Of a stretch of 64,000 nt of DNA, positions 12,518 to 25,400 are shown one piece after another (within the stretch, counting starts at the first letter, position 1; each line of letters starts with the position of its first letter). The translations under genes were made by a program, and so were the position numbers. The notes below the pieces were generated by a model. That model saw only the letters and a list, made by a program, of their open reading frames with translations. It ran no database searches and was not told the DNA's origin. This DNA comes from Mixophyes australis. Taxonomy: Eukaryota > Chordata > Amphibia > Anura > Limnodynastidae. The stretch is taken from assembly GCA_036250195.1 (NCBI GenBank), contig JAVHZZ010000008.1:3281934-3345933 (forward strand), given 5' to 3'.

Positions 12518-13685
12518 TTGTGAAAATGAATAGTCCCAGCTAACAAGAGGTTCTTCAGCAGCACAGTGGGAGGGGCCTAAACAATGAAGGCTTCTGATCG
12601 TTTATTATACAGTCACCTTTAAATCAACTGATTTTCTAATCTAAACAAAGGTACCTGGTGGTCTGATGCTGGTCTCTGGTGATGCCAGGTTACCACCATT
12701 GCTTACATTTTCCAAGTTGGAGGTATCACATTTAAGACCATGTTAATTAACAAGCAATTTACATGCTTGTGTATAGCACAACAATTTAATTGCATGTTCA
12801 TTAAGTACTTTATAGGGCTCAGAGATTGGGTGCTAGGTACTCTCAGTATATAGAGAATAATACCAGTCACTGAGATCCATCATGGCTGCTCCCACCCAGC
12901 AAATGATGAGATTCACCTATAAACTCCAGGGTATAATACTGTGGTATTAATGGTTATTGTATTCAGTAACCGTTGTATTGGAGCGCAGGGTGTAGCCAGC
13001 AGCTGTGTGTGCTCAGTATTAATACTGGGCTGGGCCCCATCTTGCTCCCAGGTGCATTTGTGTTAATAACAAATAATGCTGTAAGGTCCTATCCTCGGAT
13101 TATTATATATATACTGCTCCAGAGCTGGTTCTGTCAGTAACACTGCTGGAATCACTGGGTTTATCCTGTGCAGGGGGTGTTGCTGGAGTTAGGTCAGGTT
13201 TGGGTGCCCTAGGGTGCAGGGATGAGCAACTAGTCGGTCAGGAACCTGATTTGGGGTCCACAATCTGTTTTATAGCCCCCGATTGTCACATGTACAATAT
13301 ATGGTATATGGGGTACAGACATATTTTGGTTTCCAGAATTGTAGCAGAGTGATCCTCACTGTCCCAGAACAGTACTCAGAGATTCGGAGTCTGGCTATAA
13401 ATAGGTGGAGTATCACTCAGACAATGTACAAGACTGATATGAAGGTTCATCCGAGGTCCAGGCCGCAGTGTGAGAAGCAACAAGTGTCACAGTTTGTGGG
13501 ATCGTCCTCTGTGTCTGCGCCCCTCTGTTGTATTAGGGACTGTGGTGTATTTACATTGGGATGTAGCCATGGTGCTGTTATGGATGTTGGAGGGGGGATG
13601 TTTAAAGTAAAACAAAGAGGCCCAGGTTCTTGTTATAATATACTGCCACACGCTTGGATTATGTAGATTTTCACTGACGACGATT

Positions 13686-13858
13686 CATTTTGTCATCAGC
13701 CAATTAACCGATCATGTTTTTTTTGGCTTTGTGGGAGTAAAACCTGGAGACACCCGAAGGGACCCCACATAAACACATGGAGGTCATACAGACTCCACAC
13801 AGATAGGGCCCTGGTCAGGATCAGACCCAATACTCCAGCACTGTGCTGTCACTGACCT
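13686..13858 (-). mobile_element. Old, diverged SINE relic
   Basis: Core and head of the same SINE architecture with heavy divergence (CAGCCAATTAACCGATCATG, CAGACTCCACACAGATAGGG, CCAGCACTGTGCTGTCACTG). The tail is absent. Confidence 0.6.
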
Positions 13859-14700
13859 GATTATACCAGTTATAGATTATTATTAATTTATACAGTTATT
13901 GTAACAATGTTACTCCTTGAACCTCTTGTAGCCCTCAGCAGTGCATGTTTTTAGGATATCCTCACATGGGATATATCTGTACTGTGAGGATATCCGGTGT
14001 GTCTTTGTATTATTAAGGTCATCGTATGTCCTTGCTGTGTGTTAATCTGTATCTCGGGAACGAGAATTTGGTCAGATTAGGCCGCATCCTGGATTCTGAG
14101 ATGTTAATAATTATGTATTAGGTGATGACTCTGTGGAATGTCCTGTTCTAGATGCTGAGTATCAGTCGAGTATAATGGACACCTCACCCTGCTGCCACCC
14201 AGATTATAGCCCCGTGTAACTGGTGCGGAGTCAGCTGCTTTATAGTTTTGTATATAACTAGTTCTTTAGGAACCATAAATATATCACCTTGTACAGTGCA
14301 ATCATCATAGGAAACTGCAGTGTTCAGATTGTATATCTTAGATGTAAAGTGTAATAATAAAATGATTTTTGGGAGGTTTAGGAAAAATAACATTTTCTCG
14401 GTTTGAGAAATCTAAACAGATTTGAGGCCAGATGTCTGCACTGAAATACTCCTTTTTCTCCTTACATGACCCCAGTGCTGGCATTGGGTACAGTCAGCAA
14501 CAACAGTGACTTTTTTTAATTCAGATAATCCAACAACTAAATACTTAACCTGTAAATGTTCAGATATGGACCTTAGGGGGTAAAATACATTGTGCAGAGT
14601 TATCCCGATATTACATTGCAGTCCTGTTACAAAGTAACATATTATAAGTCACTCCGTGGGCCTGATTCAATAAGGAGAGCAAAGCAAAAAAACTTTTGTC

Positions 14701-14862
14701 GCCTTTTGGGTCCCAAATATAGTAAAACAATTCTAGGAACCTATACCCGCCTGATTAAATTTGAATTGTAAGAACTGAGTAAAAGAATTTTAGTGCAAAG
14801 ATGAGGGGGGGTCCTGGGAAAACTTGGACTCATGGGAGCCGTATGCTAGAGAAGAGTTTCCA
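14701..14862 (+). repeat. Interspersed repeat, plus copy of an inverted pair
   Basis: TTTTGGGTCCCAAATATAGT through CTGGGAAAACTTGGACTCAT. The same sequence at high identity lies in opposite orientation at 21530-21683. A third, more diverged piece is at about 30230-30300 (TTTTAGGTCCCAAATGATG). Confidence 0.8.
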
Positions 14863-14967
14863 TGTTTGTGATGGAATTGTACATGCATGTGGCCAGTATG
14901 CGTCCCACTAGCTAGCACAGAGCAACCAAGATGTACTGTTAAAATCATGGTATGTACAGGATGTATG

Positions 14968-14990
14968 TGTATGTGTGTGTGTGTATATAT

Positions 14991-15041
<51 letters not shown>
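14968..15041. repeat. (GT)n(AT)n microsatellite
   Basis: A GTGTGT run passes into a long alternating AT tract. It is AT-rich and prone to cruciform formation or slippage. Confidence 0.93.
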
Positions 15042-15044
<3 letters not shown>

Positions 15045-16173
15045 TATCTTTTTAGAAATGAAAATACTGTTGAGTAGTTTTATTTTATGATCAGATAACA
15101 GTGTTGCACATTCTGACGTGACCGTTTATTGTACATACACAATTGTGTATACTGCAGTCTGTTCTGTGTGTAGCCAGAGCACATTTACACCGAGTCAAGT
15201 CGAAACGTATTGGACTTGAATACAGTCGGACATATGCACAAGTTACGTGCTCTTTTTAAACACGCAATTTACATGCAAGTTGCATTGGGACCTTTAAATG
15301 ACAGTGGGCAATGGAAAGAGGAAGAAAATATATGTATTATTAGTAAGCAATGTTTCTGCTTATAAAAGAGTAGTTGCCCTGAGGACATTAAACTGGCAGA
15401 TAGTGAACAAGCTTTGATAATGTGATCATAGTATTATACACAGATCCGGTGGATACATTGTACATTATTCAGCTGTTGCATTGTGGGCTACGTTTAGGGC
15501 CCCTCTGTGTCCGTATCTCCCGGACAGTTCACTTTTTTTACATTCTCCTTAAATATATAACATACAATGTCCAGTGAGGAGAATTCGGGCTCCTCCTGGA
15601 GCAGGTGGTTTAATAGTATTAATAGGACCTTGTTCCTATCGCTCAGTTGCTGGCACCAATATCACTGTTGGGTTTGTAGAGCAATCAGTCTCTATCTAAT
15701 AGGGGTGTCCCGATATTTGGGAGCTAGAACTTGTCTGCAGCCGCTATTATGTATAGCACTGATTACCTTGTATAACCTCGTACAACCTCCTACAGTCACA
15801 CCCGCCGGCTGGTGTCTGGCAAGACTGGACTTGTGTCTGTTTGTACAACACTCAACCACATTGTGTACAATCGCTGCCACACTTCTTATATTACACTACA
15901 GGCAGGATTATAGCAAACAAATGTAATCTTTTATTGCATGTTACCGATTCTAAACACTGCAGGCAGGGCCGGCGTAACAAGGTGTGTACGGCAGGAGGGT
16001 CGTCCCGGCAGGTGGGTGAGGTCTTGTTCTATCCTTCTGGGGGGTGCACGGGGGCCGCCGCAGACAATGTCATATGGACATGAAGCAAATGTTAGTTGTC
16101 AAGTTTTATTTCATTACTTTTTTATCATGTATTAATTGAAATGAGAATAGACAATAAGGGGTGGGATTGGTAG

Positions 16174-16490
16174 GGCAGAATGGTGGCTCAGTGGTTAGCA
16201 CTTCTATCTCACAGCACTGGGGTCATGAGTTCAATTCCTGACCATGGCCTTATCTGTGTGGAGTTTGTATGTTCTCCCCGTGTTTGCGTGGGTTTCCTCC
16301 GGGTGCTCCGGTTTCCTCCCACACTCCAAAAACATACTGGTAGGTTAATTGCCTGCTATCAAAATTGACCCAAGTCTCTCTCTGTCTATCTGTGTATATT
16401 AGGGAATTTAGACTGTAAGCTCCAGTGGGGCAGGGACTGATGTGAGTGAGTTCTCTGTACAGCGCTGCAGAATTAGTGGTGATATATAAA
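16174..16490 (+). mobile_element. Full-length V-SINE-like tRNA-derived SINE
   Basis: A complete copy in plus orientation. The A-box-like TGGCTCAGTGG is at 16184-16194 and the B-box-like AGTTCAATTCC at 16228-16238, spaced as in a tRNA promoter. The conserved V-SINE core follows (TGTGTGGAGTTTGTATGTTC, TTTCCTCCGGGTGCTCCGG). The LINE-like tail is CTGTACAGCGCTGCAGAATT. It lies in the presumed akr1a1 intron 1. Confidence 0.88.
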
Positions 16491-17256
16491 TTGTGATTTA
16501 CGGAGATTTGCTGTTGGTCAGCTCCGTGTTGTAGTCGGGACTCACTCTGGTAATTTCTCAGCCAATCAGAGACTGTTAGTAAGCAGCGAGTCATAACAAA
16601 TCACGTGTGTGCTTTATTTCTAACCACTATGTCAACTGAGCAGTTGTGAGGAATAAGAGGACAGATATGGGGGCAATTACCCTGGGGCTGCTCTTACTTT
16701 CACAGATGAGGGATGAGAGGGGCTTCCTACAGTATTACACTAGGTATATAAGAACCGTACATCCCAACAGTCCTGTCTTTGGGGCAGAATCATGGTTTTT
16801 GGATGTCATAAGGAACATGACCATGGAAAGGGGGGGGGGGGTAGATTGCTTCCCCCCCCCAAAGAACATACGTGTCCAGCCCCCAAGTGTTTGCATGATT
16901 ACCTCAGCCCTATCTGTTTAAATAACGTTACCTGGGGACCTGAACAGCACTAACATGTCTATTATTGAGGGGTCCTGAAAGCCCCTTTTTCTGCTATTGA
17001 CCAAATGACCGGTGACTTTGTTATTTGTAGTAATCAAAGCAAAATGATTGGTTATTAAATATCTGTGTAAAGAAATTGGCGCTCACGACGCGTCTGATGT
17101 CCAAACGGTGTCACCAGACACTAAAACCTCGGTACATGTTGCCAGTCTGTGCAAAAGATAGTTTATCATTTCTATTATTCATAAGTTGTCGATATCAATC
17201 GAGGCTGCAAATCATATCTTTAATTTATTTTTTAATCTTTTCCATTTAGGGTAAAC

Positions 17257-20200
17257 ATGGCGACCGCTGTTCTGTTCCAGACCTTGCGCACCGGCCAGAA
17301 GATGCCGCAGATCGGGCTTGGCACCTGGAAGAGTGCACCCGGCCAGGTGAGTCGCTCCGTCGCGCACGAAATCCGCTGCGCAGGAAGTGAATGTTCCTGA
17401 CAATCTATGGTTTATATCCTATTTGCCCAGAAGGATAGATTATTATTTCCCCCAGTGGGTAGGAGGTCAGCCAGCAGTTCTTCTATTCATTGCATGTAAC
17501 TATATCGAGACAGGACAAGTTTCACGTTCAACCATTAGGGTGAGCACAGGAGACGTAACGCTGAACAGGTTCATATAACAGTGATCTATACAATCGGAGG
17601 GTTTCTCTCTGAAGCTGCGGTGACAACAGAGGCAACAGATTGAAAGGGAACTTCAAACACTGAGGGTCAAGGGTAAATATATATATACATTGTAATTCTA
17701 ATTTTCTATAAAGCACAGGGTTATTCTGCACTGCAGAAAACAGATGTTCAGGAACCAATTAAAATAATGTTTCTTATCTTAAAGGCATCGCTCAGTGTTG
17801 GCTAACCTGTGACACTCCAGGGGTTGTGAAACTACAAGTCCCAGCATAAGCTTCCAGCAATAAGCTGCTATATATTGGCAAAGCATGCTGGGACTTGTAG
17901 TTTCACAACACTTGGAGTATCACAGGTTAGCCAACACTGGCCTAGCTTAACCATATTTCTAGCGATGACAATATGAAATGGTCATTGTTCTATGTTAAGA
18001 CGAGAAGGAAGCTATAATATTTCATATAGAAGATAAAATGTAACGCCAATTAATCTGAGAAATCTCACACCATGACCTTGTATCCGTCAGTATTCCAGGT
18101 AGACTTCTTGCAGGAACTGATCATATTGATCCATAGGCAATCAGAGGGGGGGTCTCCTAGAGCCTGAAAACCCCCCTCTAAGCCTGGGTCACTGTATAAT
18201 TGAGGTGGCTGGACCCTAACCCCGCTTCACACAGCTCTGCTTGAAAAGGGAGAGCTGCGTGCACCTAACAGTAGTGCACGCAGCATTGCCCATGTATATT
18301 ATGGGGATAGGAAGAGTTGGAGAGCAGCCAAGCACTGTTTGATATTATAGCTACGCCCCCATGCATGCTGGTCACGCCCACTGGTGGCGTGGTGTGGAAA
18401 CCTCCCTCATCAAATCCTGCGTTTGCCCCTGTGATCCATAAAGTTATTAGTACAACTTCACGACGGATATATATATTTTCTGCAGAACATCTCATACTTA
18501 CAAGCCAGAAACAGCCCCAAACTTTGATTTATACATCTGCTGTATTTAACAGAACTCTGTTCCTGCAGATAGTTATTGTGCTTCATTCCTCACTTGCGTT
18601 ACTAAAGTTTGAGGTTTGCAAAATAACTACTATACTATAAAGAGGGTATTGTTATAATTCAGGGATTACATATTTAGGCTAGATGAGGAAGGAGAATCTG
18701 TCCAAAGATCTTAGTCTGATTATATGGGCAAAGTTATGAGCCAGATAATACAAGTAGTGTTTATCCATTAAATAAACTATGAATATTAGTTTTCCGCTAA
18801 CTCAGAACAATGTCAGGTTTCATGCCACGTTAAGACTCCGACCGTCATTTGTACTGATCTAGATCAGGCCTGGCCAACCTGTGGCTCTCCAGGTGTAGTA
18901 AAACTACAAGTCCCAGCATGCCCTGCCAGCTATTGGCTAGCTACCTACTGGCAAAGCATGGTCAGTCCATCTACTGATCTAGATGGATTTAGGCTACAAG
19001 AAAATGGACTCTGACTCATCGTCAACATTTATTTAAATAGCGCCAAGAAATTCCGTAGCGCTTTACAACACTAACATGAGACGTTACTTAAATTTCCTTC
19101 TACAAACAAAACTTTGCTTAAAGTTGACCTGTTGCTCCCTGGCTGCGCTGCTGGTAATTCTAGGCCATGATTTATAGTTTCTCTAATGCTATAAAATTAC
19201 AAAAAAACCTCTTTCCAGTGTCCAGATGTCTCCATCCAATCCCCTGAACTCCCCCCACAAGGTCCACCGCTGGGAGAATCCAGTTCCCCATGAAAAACTT
19301 TTAGTCTTAATCATTTCATAGACGTTGAATGTGGTTTATCTTATCCCAGAAATAGCACAGTGGTCCCAGCCTCTAATACCTTCCTCAGAGAGAAATACTA
19401 ACCTGTTATAACCTCTATTCTATTTTATTATTTTACTTCTAAAACACGAACATATTCTGCAGTGAGGAGACAACATTGGTTACCAAACAGGTATAGAACA
19501 CGAGACAAATAGAGGACTCTGCCCACAAGAGCTTACAATTTGTTTGGATTTTTTGTAAAGGCAGCTGGGCAGACTTCTCAGAGAACTTGTATTTTTATTT
19601 GGAAAATAAAAATACAAGTTTAATATAGTTTCCCAGAGCTTGTATATGATGGTTTGGACCGTGCGTCAGTCCTGTTTCCACTTCTGAGGTCGGTCTGGTA
19701 TTAATCGCTGAGAACCCTTCAGGTGACTTCCTTTGATCTCACAATAAGCGTTTTGCTCGGTTACTTCAGAGGCTGCAGCTGCCGCTTCTCTGTATTGAGC
19801 TCCCGGATTAATGAGACCCGGAGAGGCGGCGACTGGCGAGTAATGAAAAGATAATGGATGTAGATACAGCGGCTGCTTGTGAATACATGAAAAGACTACA
19901 ATATAAAGAGCATCTGTTTATTGTACTGTAACACTGCCGGCTGCGGAGTTTATTGTGTGTAGCGCATCTGTTATATACAGGGGGGAAAGGGCACAATACA
20001 GAGATCAGCTCCGGCTCATCTCTGCAAAGTGGCAAAATATCCGGATACGTTCTGTTATGGGCGAAAGGATTGTGACACTTCTGTAAACCATAATTGTAGG
20101 TAAATCCAATCAATAGGGTGTAAGGGGATATAGGACTACAAACCAAAATACTGGAATATAATTCATTGACAGTGATTGTTCATGTGTCAGTCTTCTAATT

Positions 20201-22435
20201 ACATGTATGTAGCACAGGTACAAGGCATGTAACTGGGGTATGTATTGCAGGGCATGTAATGGGGTATGTAGCGCAGGAGCAGGGCATGTAACGGGGTATT
20301 TAGTAACTTTGCACCTTGGCAAAACCATCTTGCATTGGAGGGAGAGGTAAACTTAAAATGTGGGCACAGGTTTATAGTTGGGGTAAGGCATATTCTAGAT
20401 CATGGTTGCCCAGCATGCCTGTAAATGTGGCCCAGCAGGAGTTTTGGTTGTGGCAAGGGAGCAGCGCTGAAAAAAAAAAAGAAGAAAATACTTACCTTGC
20501 GGTCACGTCAGCTGGCGCTCCGGCTCCCTCCCTGGTCTCCTCCTCCGTGTGGCGCTTGCAGTGAATGTCGGGGGTGACGTCATCACACCCGACATCCATT
20601 GCGTAGCGCAGCACAGAGGAGTCACCCGCGCGAACTATCAGCAGCAGTGAAAGATTATCCAGTATCTTATTGTTGTTACTCTGAATTTGGACTTTCTGCA
20701 CCATGCAATTATGAACTAGCTGCGTTCTCTGTATGTATCTAATACAAATATTAAGAGATGATTGTATGTTTAACATTTAAACCATTTTAAATGTGCAGTG
20801 CTGAGTAGGGTGAAAATATCACCCACTGTTACCCTCATCGGAGGCTTCTCCATGAGCCATTTTTCCCGCCACCCTATCTTTAAATCCCTGTAGATTTCTA
20901 TTAGTCCTCCTGATGCTCCTATATCGGTGACCATTTCAAACTGGTCAATAAAAAAAAATGATTCCTGGGTGCAGAAAGAGAGGAAAAAAATTTTTGGGCA
21001 TTTAATTCCCCGAACCTCACTAAGGGGCAGATGCAGGTAAGTTAAATTGTAGCTGGTAATGGGGCTACTGCTTTAATCATGATTCTGCAACAGGTTTCCT
21101 AACTCTTACTAACTTCATTTCCAAGTAAGTTTAATATGTTAACTATGTTTTCTATGGTTTTTTGGATGATCAGCTATTGTTATTGTTAGTGTAGTTTATG
21201 TGCGGCCCAAACCAACTCGTCGTCTTCCAATGTGGCCCAGGGGAGCTAAAAGGTTGGACACCCCTGTTCTAGATCAACTTTAAATTTCAGTATATAAATA
21301 AAGCTATGAAGTATTTGTGTCCTACATGAAAAAACAGCCAGTATTTAACTTATGTGCAAAATAATAAACTAATTTACACCCATTTCTCTTGCCCTTCCTC
21401 AATGAATCAGGCCATATATCTTGTTCCTGTGCGCCAGCTACAGGGAATGGGTCCGTCTGCCCACTCTGCCAGTCCTGAAACTTCTCTGTAAACTGGGCAA
21501 ATACATGTACGATGACATCACAGAAACTCTTCTCTAGAATACGGCTCCCATGAGTCCAAGTTTTCCCAGGACCCCCCCCTCCCCATTTTTCCACTAAAAT
21601 CTTTGACTCCGTTCTTATAATTCAAAATTAATCAGGCGGGTATAGGTTCCTATAATTGTTTTACTATATTCGGGACCCAAAAGGTAGATTTTAAGGCCTG
21701 GGTCACATGATATTCCTGGTTGGGAGCCCAACCTGTGTACTGCATCAGCATGATGTAGGAGGAAGGAAGCAGAGTGTCACTGGTGAGCTGGTCCGACACT
21801 TCTCCTTTAGTCTTCCCCCTCTGGTTCTTCTTAGTGTCTTATGGGCTGGAGAGCTGGTAGAACAAACTGGTGTTTGCAGTAATACACATAGTAATCACAT
21901 CTGATCTACTAGGAACATTGCTGCAGACTTAAATACAAGTGCACAAGCTACAATATATATCTGTTGCCTGAACAGACTGGATGTATCGGTGATTTATAGG
22001 TAACTAAGGGAAACTCTCTTTAAATGTACAATAGCAATTTTGTTTTATGTCAACTGTATCTTAATTGCATATTAAACACTTTAGCTGTGGTTCACTTTAG
22101 TTTTCAGATATAGCTTTTTTTGCATCTTCTGGTTTTTTTATATTTTAAATCTTCTGTGTCATGTAAAAACAAATCACACGGCCTCCGTGTCAGCAGCCAA
22201 AAGAAGATTGGGAGTCACTCTGGTGGTAAATATGCCAATGTCAACTTAGAGCTCAGTTTCTTAACAACAGTGACCTCTAGTGGTCAAATGTCAAATATAC
22301 TGTCAATCTATTTACACGCCAGTATTGCCTTCATCATCATCATTTATTTATATAGCGTCACTGATTCCGCAGCGCTGTACAGAGAACTCATTCACATCAG
22401 TCTCTGCCCCATTAGAGCTTACAGTCTAAATTCCC

Positions 22436-22468
<33 letters not shown>

Positions 22469-25400
22469 TAGACTAGGGTCAGTTTTGATAGCAACCAATT
22501 AACCTACTAATATGTTTTTGGAGCGTGGGAGGAAACCCACGCAAACATGGTGAGAACATACAAACTCCACACAGATAAGGCCATGGTCGGGAATTGAACT
22601 CATGACCCCAGTGCTGTGAGGCAGAAGTGCTAACCACTGAGCCACTGAGCTTTGTATTTTATAACCTTTGGAATCTTTGTGCTCCTTAACTCACCCCTAA
22701 CAAATATCTGATGTTAAAAAAACGCACACCAGTTCCACTTATGATTGCGGCAGAGACGGGGCGGATGCACATAGGCAGTGTACAGTAAAGGTGTGACAAG
22801 CTCCAGTGTACGTACATTCGTCAGATTCCAGCTCTGAGATCTCTCTCAGGTCCGCAATTTTCAGCCGTATCGCGTGCACCAGCTACACGGTAGGTGTAAG
22901 CGACAAGTGAGTGGTCACGGACACGTATACAGCTAGAACATGTGTTTGCAAGTAAGACCAACTGTAAACATGTATTTTATTTACATTAGGCATTAATAAC
23001 ATCCTGATAAATGTATTTGCTGTAAAAAAATATATATTTTATTTTAAATTTATTTTTATTAATGAGTATATTATTGAATTGTTAATGTATTTCATGTTTT
23101 TTCTATGCGTCCTGATGGGACCTTATAATGCACATACGCAATGTGTGTATCCTGCAGTGTGTTGTCTATCTACATACGGCAAGCAACGTATAGCCAGAGC
23201 TCACTTAACACTGTATTCAAATGGAAACGTTTCTTAAGATCCGCTTGTACCTGAAAACTGGCAGGTACACAATGTGTGTGTAATTTCCTTACGATTTAAA
23301 AAAAAAAACTCAAATTGCGTCCCAAAATAAATCAGGCCCTGTGCGTTTAGTGAACACTGTACAGACCCCAGGGAGACATTTAAGGAGGGTTTCAGAAAAT
23401 CCTCAGTTGCGTCAGTGATGGTCTTATTAATGTTTGTTCTCAATTGTAAAGCGCTACGGAATCTGCTGGCGCTATATAAATAAATGATGATGATGATGTT
23501 ATAGGTGTAAAAGTTTGATATTTAGTTTTTGTTTAGAAATATTTGGTTTGTTGCAATAGCTGCCAACCATTAAGTATAAAAACCCTGCGTGTCACTGATT
23601 GGTCTCGTTGTCTTTGGTGACAGGTGAAAGATGCAGTGAAATCCGCCCTCGGCGTTGGGTATCGTCACATAGACTGCGCCTCGGTGTATGGAAATGAAAC
23701 TGAAGTGGGAGAAGCCATCAAAGAGAGTCTCTGCTCTGATCAGGTAAAAGTACCACCGCGCATCATTAACTTTCCTTTAAATGGGCTTCAGAGGGTGAAG
23801 ATGTGTAGGTGGGGGACTTTCCTGGCTCCCTGGGTGACCTGTGACATTAACAGTCCTGGGAGTATTATCAAGCTGCAGGTTTGAAAAGTGGAACTGTTGC
23901 TTGTAGCAACCAATCAGATTCTAGCTGTCACTTTCTAGAATGGGTTAGATAAATGATAGCTACACTCTGATTGGATGCTATGGGCAATGCCTCCACTTTT
24001 CCTTTTCTAAAAGGTTTCATAAATCTACACCTTAGTCACATCTATGGGATGTGAGAATGGAAAGACCGATACCCTCCCTCCACCAGCATTTGTTGACTGG
24101 CCAGATGATAAGAGACCTGTCGGTCGTGGCTAACGCCAGCTGGAAGAGCACGCTGAGACTTGTAGTTCAATTGGAGAAATGCTACTAACCTTGGACTGTG
24201 TTGTAAGATCTACGTACAGCCACCTTCTAATGTACAGATCGTCTATAGTCTCATAACACGTATTGTGGGCGCTGTTTTATACACGTTATATTTAGTTCAT
24301 TTTCTTATCTTTTTGATGTAGGGTTTGAAAAGAGAAGATATATTTGTCACCTCTAAACTGTGGAACAACAAACACGACCCGAAGGATGTGGAAGGCGCCT
24401 TAATGAATACTCTGAAAGATCTCAGTCTGGAATATCTGGATCTGTATCTCATGCACTGGCCGTATGCGTTCAAGTGAGTGAGCTCATGCGTCCATTAATA
24501 ACATCATCTGGCAGCGAGATCTCTGTACTTTACCAGGCTGGTGAAGGCTAAAATCATCTCATTGGGCAACAAAGGTCGGGCAATGTTCAGCGCAGCTTTG
24601 GTACCTCTGTGCGTCTAGACTTCCACCAGAGAGCGTGGGCGTGCGGATCAAGATGGCGGCAGCATTTGTGGAGAAGTAGACATCTGCACCCGCCGCTGAG
24701 AGGACTTGGGGGCACAGGGAGGGTGTTGTTTGCAAAGTACAGAGTAGTCCCTTAGTTTGCAGAGTTGTGCATTTTGTGTGATTATTAAAATTAGATAAAT
24801 TCGTGGAGGGTGAATTTTTTTTATTTATTTTGTTGCTGTGTGGAGGGTGCACAGTCCTTTTCACTCCACAAAAATATTTAACTTTTTACACCATCTGAGA
24901 GCTGTTGGTTTTTGTGTTTCTTTATTATACCTTAGAATAGGACTCATTTGTTGCACTTTGGGGAGGAGCATAATTCCCGGTGTACGCTGAGCAATAACAC
25001 ACACATACACGTGATCACAATGTCCCCTCACCCGCTTAATTTAAGCCCCTCTGTGCTTCAACTTTGCAAACGTCTCTCCCGAGAGCGGCCAATAGGCAGC
25101 CAGCGCAAAACCAAGGAGTTTTGCAGTGTACGATGTACAAGAAACCCCTATGTGTCAACAATGCAGTGAAAATAGGGATTAATGGTCAGCATTTGTAAAG
25201 CCCTAATTGCAAGTTTAGAGAGCAAATCAAACACCCTTAAATACCTCAATTGCCAAAGCACACAAAACAGACGTAAATTGTAATTCAGGCAGATGGGTGT
25301 GAAGATCCGTCTGGTGATGAATACGGGTCTAGGTCCGCTCTGCTCTAACAGACAACACACTGCTGGATACGTCCAATACATATGTGGAATATAAAGTCAC

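Noticed and set aside
16184..16238. Possible tRNA gene (A- and B-box-like sequences)
   Set aside because: The boxes belong to a SINE head; no cloverleaf with a clear acceptor stem can be drawn.
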